Source of the DNA: Wurfbainia villosa
Taxonomy: Eukaryota; Streptophyta; Magnoliopsida; Zingiberales; Zingiberaceae
Direction of reading: 5' to 3'
Length of the DNA: 64,000 bases
Assembly: GCA_025175895.1 (NCBI GenBank)
Contig: CM045992.1
Coordinates: forward strand, 121,112,377 to 121,176,376
The notes beneath the pieces were generated by a model, which was given only the letters and a program-made list of their open reading frames with translations, had not been told where the DNA came from and did no database searches. A program made the position numbers and the translations under genes. Positions 1 through 11,809 of this stretch are shown here, piece after piece (position 1 is the first letter of the stretch; every line of letters begins with the position of its first letter).

Positions 1-1440
1 TAATTAGGAGATGGCAAAGGTAGAGAAGGCTAATGGAAGAGGTTGTAGTGTTAAAACAAGAAAACTTAAAAAAAGAAAGAAAAAGAAAACACATTTACTA
101 TGTTAATTGAAGAATGAAATAAAGAAAGGACCACTAAGAATAGGAGACAAACGCACGGTTTATATACTTTCCTTTTCTTATTTAAATGGAACTTTAATCA
201 GCATAAAGTGTTAGAAGACTAGTTCTAAATTGTCAACACTTTAAATTCACACTGAATATTGCAAAATTGTTGAGAAAAAATATATATTTGTGACATAATC
301 ATGAAGAAGATGACAGAGCACAAACTTAAGATTATTGAATAAAACTTTGTCATCTTGTTCACTTTTCATGTAAACTTAGTGATGCAAACTCTTCCCGAAT
401 TAAATCTAGACCAAATTCTTTCTCTGAGTGATTGCCACATACACACACACAGAACTTGCTTCCAAATCTTTAATTTTGCTTCCTCATTATTCAACTATTG
501 TTTTCAACTTGTTCAGAACTAAAACTGCATTAACCTTTCTATGTATTGATTCTCTAATCGCAGAGATTTGTATTGGTGCTTAATTAGCATTGATGCGTTA
601 GACTTTCCTAAAAGCTCAAGTACATCTCTTAGTTTGTGTCCTCTAGTCCACTGTGACTCACACCCCTCGACTCCACCAAGGAAAAGTTAGTTAAATACAC
701 TGGAATGTTACTGTGCTTTTGGACTAATGACAGGGAGAGGTGTAGGTCATGGTGTGGTATGAGTCAGATGGGGGGATTTGGGCATGAGCCATGGGAGAAG
801 AAAGAATCGTCAAGTGGATTCTCCACTCGGGTTGTTTAGGTGCACTCGAGTCTCGAATCACTTCAAACTGCGGCGAGGATAATTTGACAATGCCGGTGTG
901 CAAATGCGAGGAAGAATAGCTAAGTTTATTGTTTTTTTTTAATTGTGAGAATGGTCGTCTAGTCCCATGGATTTTTAACGAGGTATTAAATAATTTCTAA
1001 TTGTCAGGATAAATCAAGAAGTATTTGTTGCTCAGTAGTTAAGTTTGATAATACAGTCGCATCGTCTCTAAGGTAGATCTGATTCTGTTTTAGAAGATAA
1101 ATTTTTAATCTATATTTGACTTAGAGTTGCATGTTCAAATTTTTTCAAAATTCTGAGTCGAATTTGTCATAGTAAACAATCGAACCGTGCTAGGCTATGG
1201 AATAACGCATCGATTTTACCATTGTATCTACCCGTTAGGGCAAATTTATTATTCTTGAAGATTGATTTGAAGAACACGCGAATTATCAAGCGCAAAGTTT
1301 CCATTGATCCCACTTGAAGCTTCTATTTAATCAAGACAAAATGAGAAATGTTTTTATTAGAAAATTTAATTCAATTCAAAATATTAAAACTCATTTAAAA
1401 AAAAAAGTTTATTTAAGAGTTTTTGTTTTAAAATGTAAGA
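1..1440. other. AT-rich intergenic stretch, no gene seen
   Basis: No reading frame of coding character was found on either strand. The sequence is AT-rich and contains low-complexity runs. The part around 960-1230 has the look of a decayed repeat, but I could not assign a family. Confidence 0.5.
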
Positions 1441-1451
1441 AAGGCTAAAGG

Positions 1452-1600
1452 GATGTTTGTTTGGTTGGTAGAGAATTTTTTATTTTCATTTTTTTAGAAA
1501 ATAAAAAAACGTGAAAAATGACGTTTGATTGTCGTTTTTCAAAAAATAAAACAGTATTTTTTAAAAAATTGGAAAACGAAAAAAAAAATCCCAGCTTAAA
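1452..1600. repeat. Degenerate copy of the 6.16-kb MITE family
   Basis: The stretch opens with a GTTTGGTTGGTAGAGAATTT-like motif and continues with alternating TTTTC and GAAAA blocks. This follows the better preserved element at 6162-6369 in order. The right terminal repeat is not recognisable, so this is either truncated or diverged. Confidence 0.4.
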
Positions 1601-1972
1601 TATTTTTAGCTCATTTTTCACTCCAAGGAATATGCATATTCAAATCCCATATCATTTTTAATGTAATATAAATAAATATAACTAATACATATCAAAGCTT
1701 AAAGAAAAAGTTCAATTTGGTCGAAAGTTAAATATCTCTTAATACTTAAGCATATATAAAAACTTTCATTTTTAAAATATAGGGGTAAAATAGTAAAACC
1801 TTATTGTTCATCTTCCATTTTTTTATTCAAGTACATTTACAATTTTAAAGATGTGAGATTAGAAAGGTATTTTTTTTTTATTTTTCTAATTAAAATGTTA
1901 AGTCGAGTTCATGTTAAACTAACTAAACTAATTGAAAACAATATGCTATGAATACTTTTGTTGCTATTCATT

Positions 1973-2163
1973 GTGCTCTCAGGGCTAGCCCAGTTGGTAA
2001 GTGCAAAGGGACTACTCTTAAGTGAGCATGGATCAATTTCCGAGGAGGTCATGACTCTGGGCCATCGACATATCCTCTCCTTTGCACTTACCACCTGGGT
2101 CTTGATTTACCTCCTCCATCGGTAGAGACAGCCGGAGGGGACCGCTAATGTAGAGGTTCCATA
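1973..2163 (+). mobile_element. tRNA-derived SINE with perfect 17-bp target duplication
   Basis: The element begins GTGCTCTCAGGGCTAGCCCA. A box-A-like TAGCCCAGTTGG lies near 1985 and a weak box-B-like GATCAATTTCC near 2031, the layout of an internal RNA polymerase III promoter. It is bounded by identical 17-bp copies of TTTTGTTGCTATTCATT at 1956-1972 and 2164-2180, a target site duplication expected from LINE-mediated retroposition. The intact duplication suggests a fairly recent insertion. It lies about 300 bp upstream of the PIN-like gene's start codon. Confidence 0.75.
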
Positions 2164-2374
2164 TTTTGTTGCTATTCATTAGATTGCTGAATCTATATCT
2201 TTACGCCTATCCTATAATTTATTCTATGTTTAATAATACAAGAATCGTAAAATACAAAAAATGACTATGTAAAATAATCTTATGCTTTGTTCATTGATGT
2301 ATAATTATATTTTAGATATTGAATTAGTATGGTCGATAATATTTAAAATACAAATGGGGTAAATGCCATCCTGT

Positions 2375-2382
2375 TATAAATA
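2375..2382 (+). promoter_or_regulatory. TATA box of the PIN-like gene
   Basis: TATAAATA lies 79 bp upstream of the PIN-like start codon at 2461. This spacing puts transcription start near 2405-2410 with a short 5' leader. The assignment is by position and consensus only. Confidence 0.55.
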
Positions 2383-2460
2383 TAGTCAGCCATGGCCACG
2401 ACGACAAAGCATTGATCGTTGGAGGTGGAACAGTGAGCACAGCGAGAGGAAGAAGACAGA

Positions 2461-4577
2461 ATGATACGGTGGGGCGACGTCTACAAGGTGGTGGAAGCGA
2501 TGGTGCCGCTCTACGTGGCGCTGGGGCTGGGCTACGCCTCCGTCCGAAGGTGGCGGTTCTTCACGGCGGACCAATGCGAGGCGGTCCACCGCCTCGTCGT
2601 CTACTTCGTCTTCCCCTTCTTCTCCTTCCGGTTCACCGCCAGCATCGACCCCTTCTCCCTCAGCACCGGCGTCCTGGCGGCCGACGCGCTCACCAAGCTG
2701 CTGCTGGCGGCTCTGCTCGCCGCGTGGCACCGGTGGAGCGCCTGCAGCGCCGGCTGGGCGCTCACCGTGTTCTCGCTGGCGCAGCTGGCGAACACGCTCG
2801 TGGTGGGGGCGCCGCTGCTGGAGGAGATGTACGGGCGGTGGGCGCAGGACGTGGTGGTGCAGATCTCGGTGGTGCAGGGGGTGGTGTGGATGCCCGCGGT
2901 CCTGTTCGTGCTCGAGATGATCAAGGCGAGGGCCGGAGGCGGCGAAGGTAAAGACTGCGAGGTGGAGCTAGGCGGCGTCGGGATCGAAGAAGGGAATGAA
3001 GACGGCGGCAGGTGCCGGTGTTCGCCGGTGTTGGTTGTGCTGAGGAAGCTGGCGGTGAATCCCAACGTCTACGCCAGTGTCGTCGGCCTCGCCTGGTCTT
3101 TCCTTGCGAAGCGGTAATAATACTAAATATAGTATTTATTCTCATAAAATTTAATTTTTATTAAACATATATATAGGCTGATATCATGCACGACACTTCA
3201 TGCACACGCAATGTGAATTTTCTGTGTGTACTGTGGGAGCGTTTACATGCATCGTCGAGGAAATGGATACTATAGTCTAGCTCTTAAATCCGTTTCGATT
3301 GGAACGTGACTAAATTTCAATTAGAATTCGATTGAATTGTGATCTCCGATGCCGTGATCACTGGTGGCCATAATTCGATCACGATTCGATTGAAATTTGA
3401 CTGCGATTCAATCAGACTCAAAGTCCGATCAAACTGTTGTCAAATCGCAGTCAAAATCCGATCGCTCAACGGCGATATCAATGCCGAGGGAGGCATTTGG
3501 ACGAAGCTACTATGCTCACTTTTATATATATATATAATCTCCTACCTAACTCATTTGTGAGCATCTCCATTATCTACGATCTAATTGGATGAGCATTTTA
3601 ATCCAATCCTTAAACCATAGAAAATCGGACGATGAAATAATTGAAATGCTCACGAATAAATTATAATCCAATCCTTGAACCCTAAAGGATCGAAAAATGA
3701 AAGTGTTTACGTGAATTGGATAGAATAATATTCTTTTATATATATACAAGGGTCTTCAGCCCAAGTTTACAAAAATAAATATAATTTTATTCAATTATTT
3801 ATTTTTATTTCTTTACAATTAGGTGGAACTTGGAGATGCCAGGGATCATACAGGGTTCAGTGTCGGTGATGGCCAACGCAGGAACAGGAATGTCCATGTT
3901 TAGCTTGGGTACTGCACACACACATAATCAAGACATCTTAATAAGATGCTAATTAGTTCATTAACTGTCTCTAATCTTCTCAGGCTTGTTCATGGCGCTG
4001 CAAGAGAAGGTGATCATGTGTGGCTTAAAACAGGCAGCTCTGGGAATGTTTCTCAAGTTCATCGTCGGGCCGGTGGCCGGAGCCGTAGGAGCACTTATTC
4101 TTCGACTCAGAGGAGATCTCCTGAGAGTCGCCATCATACAAGTAACTTAACTGATCTACATATTTTCTGAACTTTTAGGGTTCATGTTTTGTTTGTTTGT
4201 TTCGAAATGAATGAAACTCATTGTAAGTATTGTGTCTGCCTTTGTAGAATGCACTGCCTCAAGCTATCACCTCCTTTGTTTATGCAAGAGAATATGGAGT
4301 GCACCCAGATGTACTTTGCACAGGGTAAGCAAAACAGAAGATTAAATGCTAATACTACTGCTTAATAATAATTAGAAGAGATTTCTTAAAACTGAGTAAA
4401 AGCTAGAAAACTAATCTCCAAGGGCAAACAGTGAAACTTTTCTCAAAGTTTAAATAAGATCGTCTGCAATGCTTAAACCCAATTTGATTTTTTGTTTCTT
4501 TTTGCAGAGTGATATTTGGAACAGTAATTTCATTACCAGTGCTGGTGGCATATTATGCTGTATTAGGTTTATTGTGA
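2461..4577 (+). CDS. Short PIN-type auxin efflux carrier (PIN5/PIN8-like)
   Basis: Five exons join in phase: 2461-3113, 3823-3908, 3984-4141, 4248-4324 and 4508-4577, all with GT-AG introns, giving 347 residues. The N-terminal bundle of membrane helices (about residues 7-155) contains the PIN-type block around QCEAVHRLVVYFVFPFFSF. It is followed by a very short hydrophilic loop (about 160-190) instead of the several-hundred-residue loop of long PINs. The C-terminal bundle carries NPNVYAS, MPGIIQGSVSVMANAGTGMS, ALPQAITSFVYAREYG and VIFGTVISLPVLVAYYAVL, all family hallmarks. Short PINs (PIN5, PIN8) are known mainly from the endoplasmic reticulum, where they move auxin between cytosol and ER lumen. 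That location here is inferred from the short loop. The first exon is strongly GC-rich, unlike the later ones. Intron 1 holds repeat sequence. I am confident of the family but not of the exact subclade. Confidence 0.92.
3300..3490. repeat. Dispersed repeat rich in GATC/GATTC words, in PIN intron 1
   Basis: Words such as TCGATTGAAATTTGAC, CAATCAGACTC and GATCGCTCAACGGCGATAT match the repeat family found several times at 60.2-62.3 kb. The AT-rich stretch after it (about 3530-3730) also resembles 60040-60150. A mobile element of unknown class is the simplest explanation. Confidence 0.5.
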
Positions 4578-4930
4578 TAAACTCAATTTGCAAACCTCAT
4601 TTTAGCTTCCTCTTCTCTTCTCAAAATATTTTCTCTCTTTCCCCAGCATTATGAAACTAGATGCAAACATAATTCAAATGTAAGGATTAACAACGCAGAA
4701 GGCTTTACAATAACTACTTTTATTTGACAACAGTTATTGAATGCTGATCATTTTCATGGATGTGAAATGATTACGGATAATGAAAGCAACTACAGATTGA
4801 TGGATTCTGTAAACCGTACTTTTAATCTAGTAAACAGGAAAATTCTTATACCTTTTCATGGTAGGAGGGGAAATTAAGAAAGATGAATGTATGGTCAGGT
4901 TGGCTTCGGCTGTTCTGATGTGCAATCAAG
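4578..4930. other. 3' flanks of two convergent genes
   Basis: The region lies between the stop codons of the PIN-like gene (+) and the RING gene (-). It is AT-rich and noncoding and presumably holds both 3' untranslated regions. I saw no other structure. Confidence 0.5.
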
Positions 4931-6751
4931 TCAGCTGGATGATCTTTCTGGAAGGTAAATAAGATGAACATCGGTCACTCTTAGTTTCTTCGTGCACGTT
5001 GGGCATTTCTTCCGATCCCGAACGAAGGCTTTTATGCATCTTAGGCAGAAGATATGGCCGCAGGTCGTCGTCGAAGGCTGAAACAATGGGTTCGTGCAAA
5101 TGGGGCAGTACACGGCGGTTTGCGTTGTGCTTGGGTTTCCAGATGCCATCTTATTCTTCCCCTGCATTTTACAAGACGAAGAGTTTGAATCTAAAGAAAA
5201 AAATTAAAAGTGAGTGTAAAACAACTAAATAAGACCAGTAAAAAAGAATGATGAGGATCACGGCCAAATTATTAGAGAATAAGAGATGAGATTGAAGTTC
5301 GAAGATGGAGAATCTCAAGAATTAAAGAACAAGAGAAGATATATAACCTGAAATCAGCAGTCAAGTTTAAAGCAAGTAATCTTGGCGAACCTGTAAGCAA
5401 TATACCTATTGTGCTTCTGAACAAACTAAACATAAAACCAACTGCCAATTATGGGTTACTTAACCATGTGACATTGTGGATCAAACAAGCATAACAACCA
5501 AATGGAATCGCTACTCTTGGAGTATTCAGTTCGAACATACAAAACTAGTAACTCTTAGACATGAAAATAATATACAAATTGGGCTTCCAAACAAACTAAA
5601 TATAAACCAACTGCTAATTATCTTTGCACTTATACTATCTTTTAGACATCTGATTAGTAACATTGACAAACATAGTTCTAACCACAAAAATTATAATATG
5701 GAGGGCATATGCAACTATGATCTCTTTTTCAACCGTCTTTAAAAACAAACTGATAAGAGAATGAACTCAATCGATTTCCTCTGTAAAGAATTCTCTGAAT
5801 ATTTTGTTTGACATCATAGAATGTCCCTGAAAATTGCATTGACCTTAGCTAGCATTTAGTTCCAAGATGTGAAGGATCTCAAGCCACTTGAAAAACTCGA
5901 AAATTGATAAGTCAGTGTAGAATCTGACAATTAGTTCATGCGAATTATCCTTTCCTCGAATAGTAAATAAATGGTGGCTGAAATGGGCCCATGACAATGT
6001 CAAAATCCCTAAATCATTGATAAACATAGCAAGATTATGAAACCATGGTTTTAAATGAAAACCCTTCAGTGCCGATATGCATGTTCAAAAATTATCATTC
6101 TACATGTCAACCTGCATAAGAAATAAGTTCAAGATGCGATACGAGGGAAGGACAAAGCTTAGGGGGCGTTTGGTTGGTGGAGAATTTTCCAATTTTCTAT
6201 TTTCATTTTTTCAGAAAACGAGAAAACGTGGAAAATGACATTTGATTGCTGTTTTCCATCTCCATTTTTCAGACAATAAAGCAGCGTTTTCTGGAAAACT
6301 AAAAAACGAAAAAAAATCGTTTTCCGTTTTCCAGAAAATGGAAAATAGAAAATGCAGCCAAACGCAGCCTTAGTGTCCTTTGGAAATTAAACACCTACTC
6401 CAACAGAAACATAAAAATGTTGAGAAACTAAAGCACCTTTGGAAATTCACATGGAGAATTGAGTAATGTGACACCATCATCCACTGATTCTTGATCAACA
6501 ACATAACTATATAAGCAGTCACTTGCCAGTGTGGAATTCTTTTCCAGCCATTCAGTAGCATGACTCTGCTGAGAACCACTGGAAAAAGATGTTTTTGAAG
6601 GAAATAGGTGTTTGTAATCAGAGGTCTCCTCAGGCAACAGGTTCTCTACTTTTGTAGAATACTTGATATCTACATTAAGATCCCTTTTACCATCAGAAGT
6701 ATCCTTCTTGCGCCTCTTTGTTATTTGCATTGACAGACCAATAGTGCTCAT
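4931..6751 (-). CDS. C3HC4 RING-finger protein, RNF4-like (probable E3 ubiquitin ligase)
   Basis: Two coding exons read on the minus strand: 6751-6437 (start MSTIGLSMQITKRRKKD) and 5161-4931. They join in phase 0 across an intron with GT and AG borders, giving 181 residues. The C-terminal half is a C3HC4 RING: CPIC, then CGHIFC, CIKAF and CPTC, followed by a short hydrophobic tail. This arrangement resembles RNF4/SLX8-type RING proteins, which ubiquitinate substrates together with an E2. The basic N-terminus (KRRKK) could be a nuclear localisation signal. I did not find convincing SUMO-interaction motifs, so a SUMO-targeted role is only a possibility. An AG acceptor abuts the start codon, which points to a noncoding first exon upstream, probably in the GC-richer stretch at 7.9-8.25 kb. 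The intron contains a MITE. Confidence 0.8.
6162..6369. mobile_element. MITE (Tourist/PIF-Harbinger-like), 208 bp
   Basis: The 5' end GGGGGCGTTTGGTTGG and the inverted 3' end (GGCTGCGTTTGGCTGC when read on the minus strand) form imperfect terminal inverted repeats. The element is flanked by TTA at 6159-6161 and 6370-6372, the 3-bp target duplication typical of PIF/Harbinger elements. The interior is palindromic with many TTTTCCA/TGGAAAA pairs. It sits in the intron of the RING gene. A relative lies near 1.45 kb. Confidence 0.7.
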
Positions 6752-8260
6752 CTATGCAACAACAAGCTGCTTCATCAACAAGAAAAACCTATTTCACAAA
6801 GGGAAATAGACCAAAGAAATGACTCCATGATATATTTTAAAAAGAATAAAAAACTGCAAATGTAAAAGGAAGTAAAAAAATTGACTTTTCACATGTTTTT
6901 TCATTGGAAGCTAGAAAATGATATGTTTGTGACTGCAATGATTTTGTATGTGTCGCTATAAATGTTCCAAATTTTCTCACACAAAGAATTTGTATTTTGC
7001 TATAAATGTTCAAAATATTTTCACATGATAACTGACAACAGTATTTATCTGATAAAATATTGTTAGTTATTGTCTAGAATTTAAAATATATCTTAAAAAT
7101 TTGCAATACCTACAATACACTTTAACTTTGTGAGATTAAAGGGTCTTTGGGTTATGTTAAAGGGAAATTTCAATTTTCAGTCACAGTTAACCCAAAAAAA
7201 AATCTCCTGAAATTTCATTGTTGCCAGAAAACCCCCCTCACTCTCCACTCTGACTAGGATTTGTAGAGTATGAGTGTGCAATTTTCAAATAAAGTAAACT
7301 ATTGGGTGCATTTGTGGCAATAATAAAGATCTTAAAGGTACTTTTGCAAAGAAATAGTAAATTTTCACAGGCATTTCGACAATAAGTGCAAAGAAAAATT
7401 CTCCCTTTTTTTATCTTGATGTCATTTGGAGTTTATAAACAAAGGAGTGCTACTCTAATGACATTTATTTCTATATATTTCAATGTTAATAATTCTCCCT
7501 AATTCATCTATGAAACTCCCGATAATAATTGTTAATCATAATTACTGGAAAAAAAATACAAATAAGTTTCAACTGCCTAAAGAAGGTTCAATGCATAGAC
7601 GTTTATATGCTTATTTCAACTGCACAATTGGCGGCTAGAGTTCGTGCTAGTGGTCAAGTAGTCAATTCATTCACATACTCGCGAAAATTTGTAGGAAATA
7701 AATGCTAAAATGACATTGAAGGGGCACATATGAAAAATTCCATACTTTGTTAACGAAAAACTCACTGCAACTAAGAACGGTAAGCCAGATCTAGGGAGAT
7801 CAATGGAAACTTCAAATCTGAAAGAAAACAAGGCCCATGTACAAATTTCAAACTTCGAACAGCGAGAACAACGACGACTTCGAGAAAGAAGAGACAAGAC
7901 AAACCTCTCGGTTTTGCTCAAAACAATGTCCTTGCGTCCTGGGCAGCTAGGGTTTTAGAGAAGGACCTGGATCTATAGAGTCGTCGGCGACGAAGTAGAC
8001 GAACGTAAGAAAGGGAAGACAGGAAAGCGGATCGACACCTTTTTTCTCTCGATCGCCTGCGACATCGCCAGCTACAGTGACCGAGCAGGAGGCGGACGCA
8101 TCGCTTTCGCCTGAGGCGGCCGGGGGAGCGAACAGATAAACGATCCATCGTTGGCTTGTTTTTGCGGCGGGATTCGATACGCGGGACCAGCAGCTCGCCA
8201 GTGGAACGAGCGGTGGATGGAGAGGCAAACGCCTATATCCAACGGTCGTGACATGGTTTT
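6752..8260 (-). other. 5' leader intron and putative promoter/noncoding exon of the RING gene
   Basis: The stretch 6752-7900 is AT-rich and has no coding signal. At 7900-8250 the GC content rises, as at plant 5' ends. A possible donor (GAGAG|GTTTGT on the minus strand) lies near 7910 and would splice to the acceptor just before the start codon at 6751. This is inferred; no transcript evidence is visible. Confidence 0.4.
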
Positions 8261-8709
8261 CTTTTCTTAATTTGCAAATCATTTTGCATGAGATCCTAAA
8301 TCCAAGATAAAAGCCCCTGTTTTTCTCGGCCAATTTAAATAGAATAAATCTAATTTTTAACTGTATCAATAGATTAGATACAGGCAGAGAATAGTAGTTT
8401 AAAAATATTTCTCATGCATCGAGAGCACACTGAAATTTTCAATAAGACTTGATCAAGATGAATAATATTCGATCAAAAACTTCAAGTAGGGATCCATATG
8501 AATCTATGAGCTTCTCTGCACACAATGATATTTGTGGTTTACCAACCAAAACACACGACGACTCTGATGAATCATATGAGTGTCGCTACAAAAAATGGCA
8601 CAAAACTTAGAACAAGTGGATATGCAAAGAGATCGATAGCTTCAAAAAGGAGACGTAGCTTTGGTGATGTCTGTAAGATCGGGTTCCTGCAACTTTAAAG
8701 ACGCCATTG

Positions 8710-9874
8710 TCACTTCTTGCACCAGCCAAAGCACCAATAATCCTTCTGGAAACAAGATTATAGAAGTTTTGAGTAATAATATTTTATCTCAATATATATA
8801 AGCACAAAATATATGGTATGATACCTACCGATGATTTATGAGCGCTTCGATGATAATCGACAAATGTTTTATCGCGAGACGTATAGCCAACTGTAGTAGA
8901 TTGAGCTTGTCTTTCTTGCCTCACATTGTTAAATATGCCAGTAAAACCGTCAGCTGAAGAAGGATTTCTCTCATCCCAATCACCAAACTTGGGCACAGCT
9001 GAGCTTTTCTTGATCTGTTGGCAAACAATCTAGCAAGTTAATTGTATTCACAGATTGTCCGAAGGAAAATAAGTTAAAAGAACTTGCCTTTGGATCATCT
9101 TCGATACTAGTCATCCTCAATCTTCCTGCAGATTTTGAAGCGAACGGATTGCTACTGCTTGACCAACCCTCCGAGAATGAAAATTCACGATTGTTCGTCT
9201 TATAACTAGGACGAATCGGTGAGCGGTTAACCCTGTAGTTAGACGAATCACTCCCTTTACTAGCAGTCCTACGGTGATTGCCTGAAGTTTTTTGATCCCC
9301 ATGGTAATGATTAGCTGAAAATGATGGCATGAAATACAAGATTGAAATTTAACATGAGCCAGGAAGTCGATCGATAAATCTTACCTTCTCTCCTTATGTT
9401 TACTTCACCCTTCAGCTTTGTGGCCTCTGAATAAGTTGCAGGCCCAGGTGATTGTGCTGGTGACATATTGGCAGAAAACGCTTCAGGGTTGTCGAAGGGA
9501 TCATTTGGATTGATTATTTTCCCTCCATTTCTACCCTTGCGAGCATCCTCAAAATATTGGGTATAAGGAATACTTCCATCCCAATTCCCAAATTTAGGAA
9601 CATGAGTGTTTTGCTGCAGCAAAAAAGGGAATCAGAAAGCAATTGCTTCGCGTCATTTTTAGTATGTAGTTTTTTCTCAAGAATATCAGAATGAACTATG
9701 TCAGTTTCACAGTTTCATTTATTTATTAATTTGTTGAGAAGAAAAATTGAGCAAGGCAAACCAGTTTGTATCTAAACTTGCCTTGCAAAAAATTCAGTAA
9801 GAAAATATTGCAGATTTTGAAAGTCGAGTTGAAAGATTAGAACTGCAAAGCACCTACACACACACACACACACA

Positions 9875-9909
<35 letters not shown>

Positions 9910-11609
9910 CTGTTACAGTTTTCTGGCTAGAATGTGATACAATTACCAAACTGTGACCTTAATGGTTCTTATTCAAAGAAGTTCTCACATTAACGGTGGG
10001 TTTCTTATCAGCACCAGATAAAAAATCATTTATGCAAATGTGAACTTCTCTATTTATCTTCAACAAAGTGGTAATAAATTATAGAGGTAGGCTCCTAGTT
10101 AAATCCTTCCCACAATGGAGAGAGCATGAGACTAATGCATCTTTTGTTGTGGGTTCATCTCAATGGCAAGTTTAAATATCCCTTTAGTAAGCACCGGTAG
10201 GACTAGAAGCCTTAAATCTCAAACTTTCCTAATGATTAGATTCTTCAACTCCAGCAGAATAAGAGCCATTGCTTATGTTGAATTGCCAGTAATGCAAAGA
10301 AGTAAATTTATGTAGCCCACAGTATCAACTAATATCATTACTACTAAGAAATTAATTAGAGATAGAGTTAGGCTTACATTCTAAAATTAATTAACAAAAA
10401 GGATTCTTCGATAAGTCAATGTACATAAACAAATTTGCAGTATTGTCAAATCATTGTTACACAGGACAGCTAACTGAACGAAGAGATATTCTGTAAAGTG
10501 CAGTTGAATGGTATTCATGGCATATTTTGTGTACTGTCTTCAAGTATGCTACTTCCATCATGACAGACAAAAGTTATCTAGGGCGGAGTTTAGGGAATTT
10601 TTGGAACAGTTCAAACAAATCATGTATCGTGTGTATTGGTGATAAAAGCCTTTGTTTCATCTTTCTGTATCAACCGACGAGAATTTCAGCAACATTCAGG
10701 AGGAGAGTCATTCAGTGTGGCTATCTCTTCCTCTCATTCAATCTAAAACAAGGGGGAAGAAATTGATAACATAACCCAATTGATGGCTCCACTCAACCTA
10801 AGTTTCAATATAGCTATTCGAACAAATAAATGATTCGACCTCAACCAGTTCATACAAATTGCTCCCAATTCCTAAAACTGCATCTGATTCATCTCCTGGT
10901 TGATATTAAGTTAGTGAGTCAGCCCTAACAAGAAAACATAGTCCAAACTCCATCCTCCACATCACACTTCCTTCACCCAAAGTATGATATTCAAGCATAT
11001 GCTCAAGCTAAATCTACTAATCCTCGTTATCTGACTGTAATTTCAGTATATCAGGCAATGCCCAAACTCGGCATCGAGGCAATATCATTCTAAGCTGATA
11101 CCTAAATCTATACTGATAAAGAAATTTTAAACCTTGCATTTGGGGCATGAGATTACAACAATCCATGAAGTATATCGGAAAATTGACTCAATTCATTGTC
11201 AATATTATAACTAAGAGCATGCTACCTCATTTATTGCTAAATCGTGCGAGTAAAACATTCTACAATCCAGAAATGCTAACCTGCGTACAGAATTACTTGC
11301 TAAGAAGATTATCACTGATCATATACAATCTATCTTTCTCTTCAAAATAAAAGAAAAAAAAAAGGGGGGGGAAAGGCATATAATATATCTCATTTTCACT
11401 TGCTAGAAAAAAATGACAGAAAAAAAGAAATCTGACTTAAAATTGAGCAAAAAAAAAAAACAAATAGTAAGTTGGAAATACATACAGATGACCATAAAAA
11501 AGAGAGAGAGAGAGAATATCATCATCTACCAGAGGAAATTAAGCTACATAACCACATAGAACCCTCAAAAACTCAACAATCAACCACCCATACGATGACT
11601 CACCGACAT
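8710..11609 (-). CDS. RIN4: RIN4-like immune regulator with two NOI domains
   Basis: Five coding exons on the minus strand: 11609-11604, 9613-9385, 9314-9088, 9014-8829 and 8745-8710, giving 227 residues. The N-terminal NOI motif is VPKFGNW (about residues 7-13) followed by YTQYFEDARKG. The C-terminal NOI motif is VPKFGDW followed by GFTGIFNNVRQER. These are the two conserved RIN4 boxes known as AvrRpt2 cleavage sites. The protein ends DYWCFGWCKK, matching the cysteine-rich tail that is acylated to hold RIN4 at the plasma membrane. RIN4 is a negative regulator of basal defence that is guarded by NLR receptors such as RPM1 and RPS2. Oddities: the first coding exon is only ATG-TCG followed by GTGAGT, about 2 kb from the rest; the intron at 9015-9087 appears to use a GC donor (AAG|GCAAGT). 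Length is close to Arabidopsis RIN4 (211 residues). Confidence 0.9.
9620..11600 (-). other. Long first intron of the RIN4-like gene
   Basis: Apart from the microsatellite I saw only AT-rich noncoding sequence here. The donor (TCG|GTGAGT) is near 11603 and the acceptor (TTGCTGCAG) near 9614. The 5' leader extends above 11610 through a CT/GA-rich, GC-richer block to about 11790. Confidence 0.6.
9855..9906. repeat. (AC)n-(TA)n compound microsatellite
   Basis: About twelve AC units run directly into about fourteen TA units, inside the long first intron of the RIN4-like gene. It is likely to vary in length between individuals. Confidence 0.95.
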
Positions 11610-11809
11610 TGGGACGGCGCTCGCCTTTCTGCTAACGATGGCCTCCTCCTCCTCCTCCTCTTCTTATCTTGGAGGAATGCAAGGGAAGATTCCTCCGTCC
11701 TTCAAGCCGCCAATGGCGGGCCGGCAAGCAACAGAGAAGAATGGGGAAGAGAAGGCGAGTTGACTCGGCGACCACCGAGTTAGACTCCGAGCGGTTTGTT
11801 TTATACCAT

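Noticed and set aside
2412..2951. 179-codon plus-strand frame and minus-strand frames over the PIN first exon
   Set aside because: GC-rich shadows of the real PIN exon in other frames, without family motifs.
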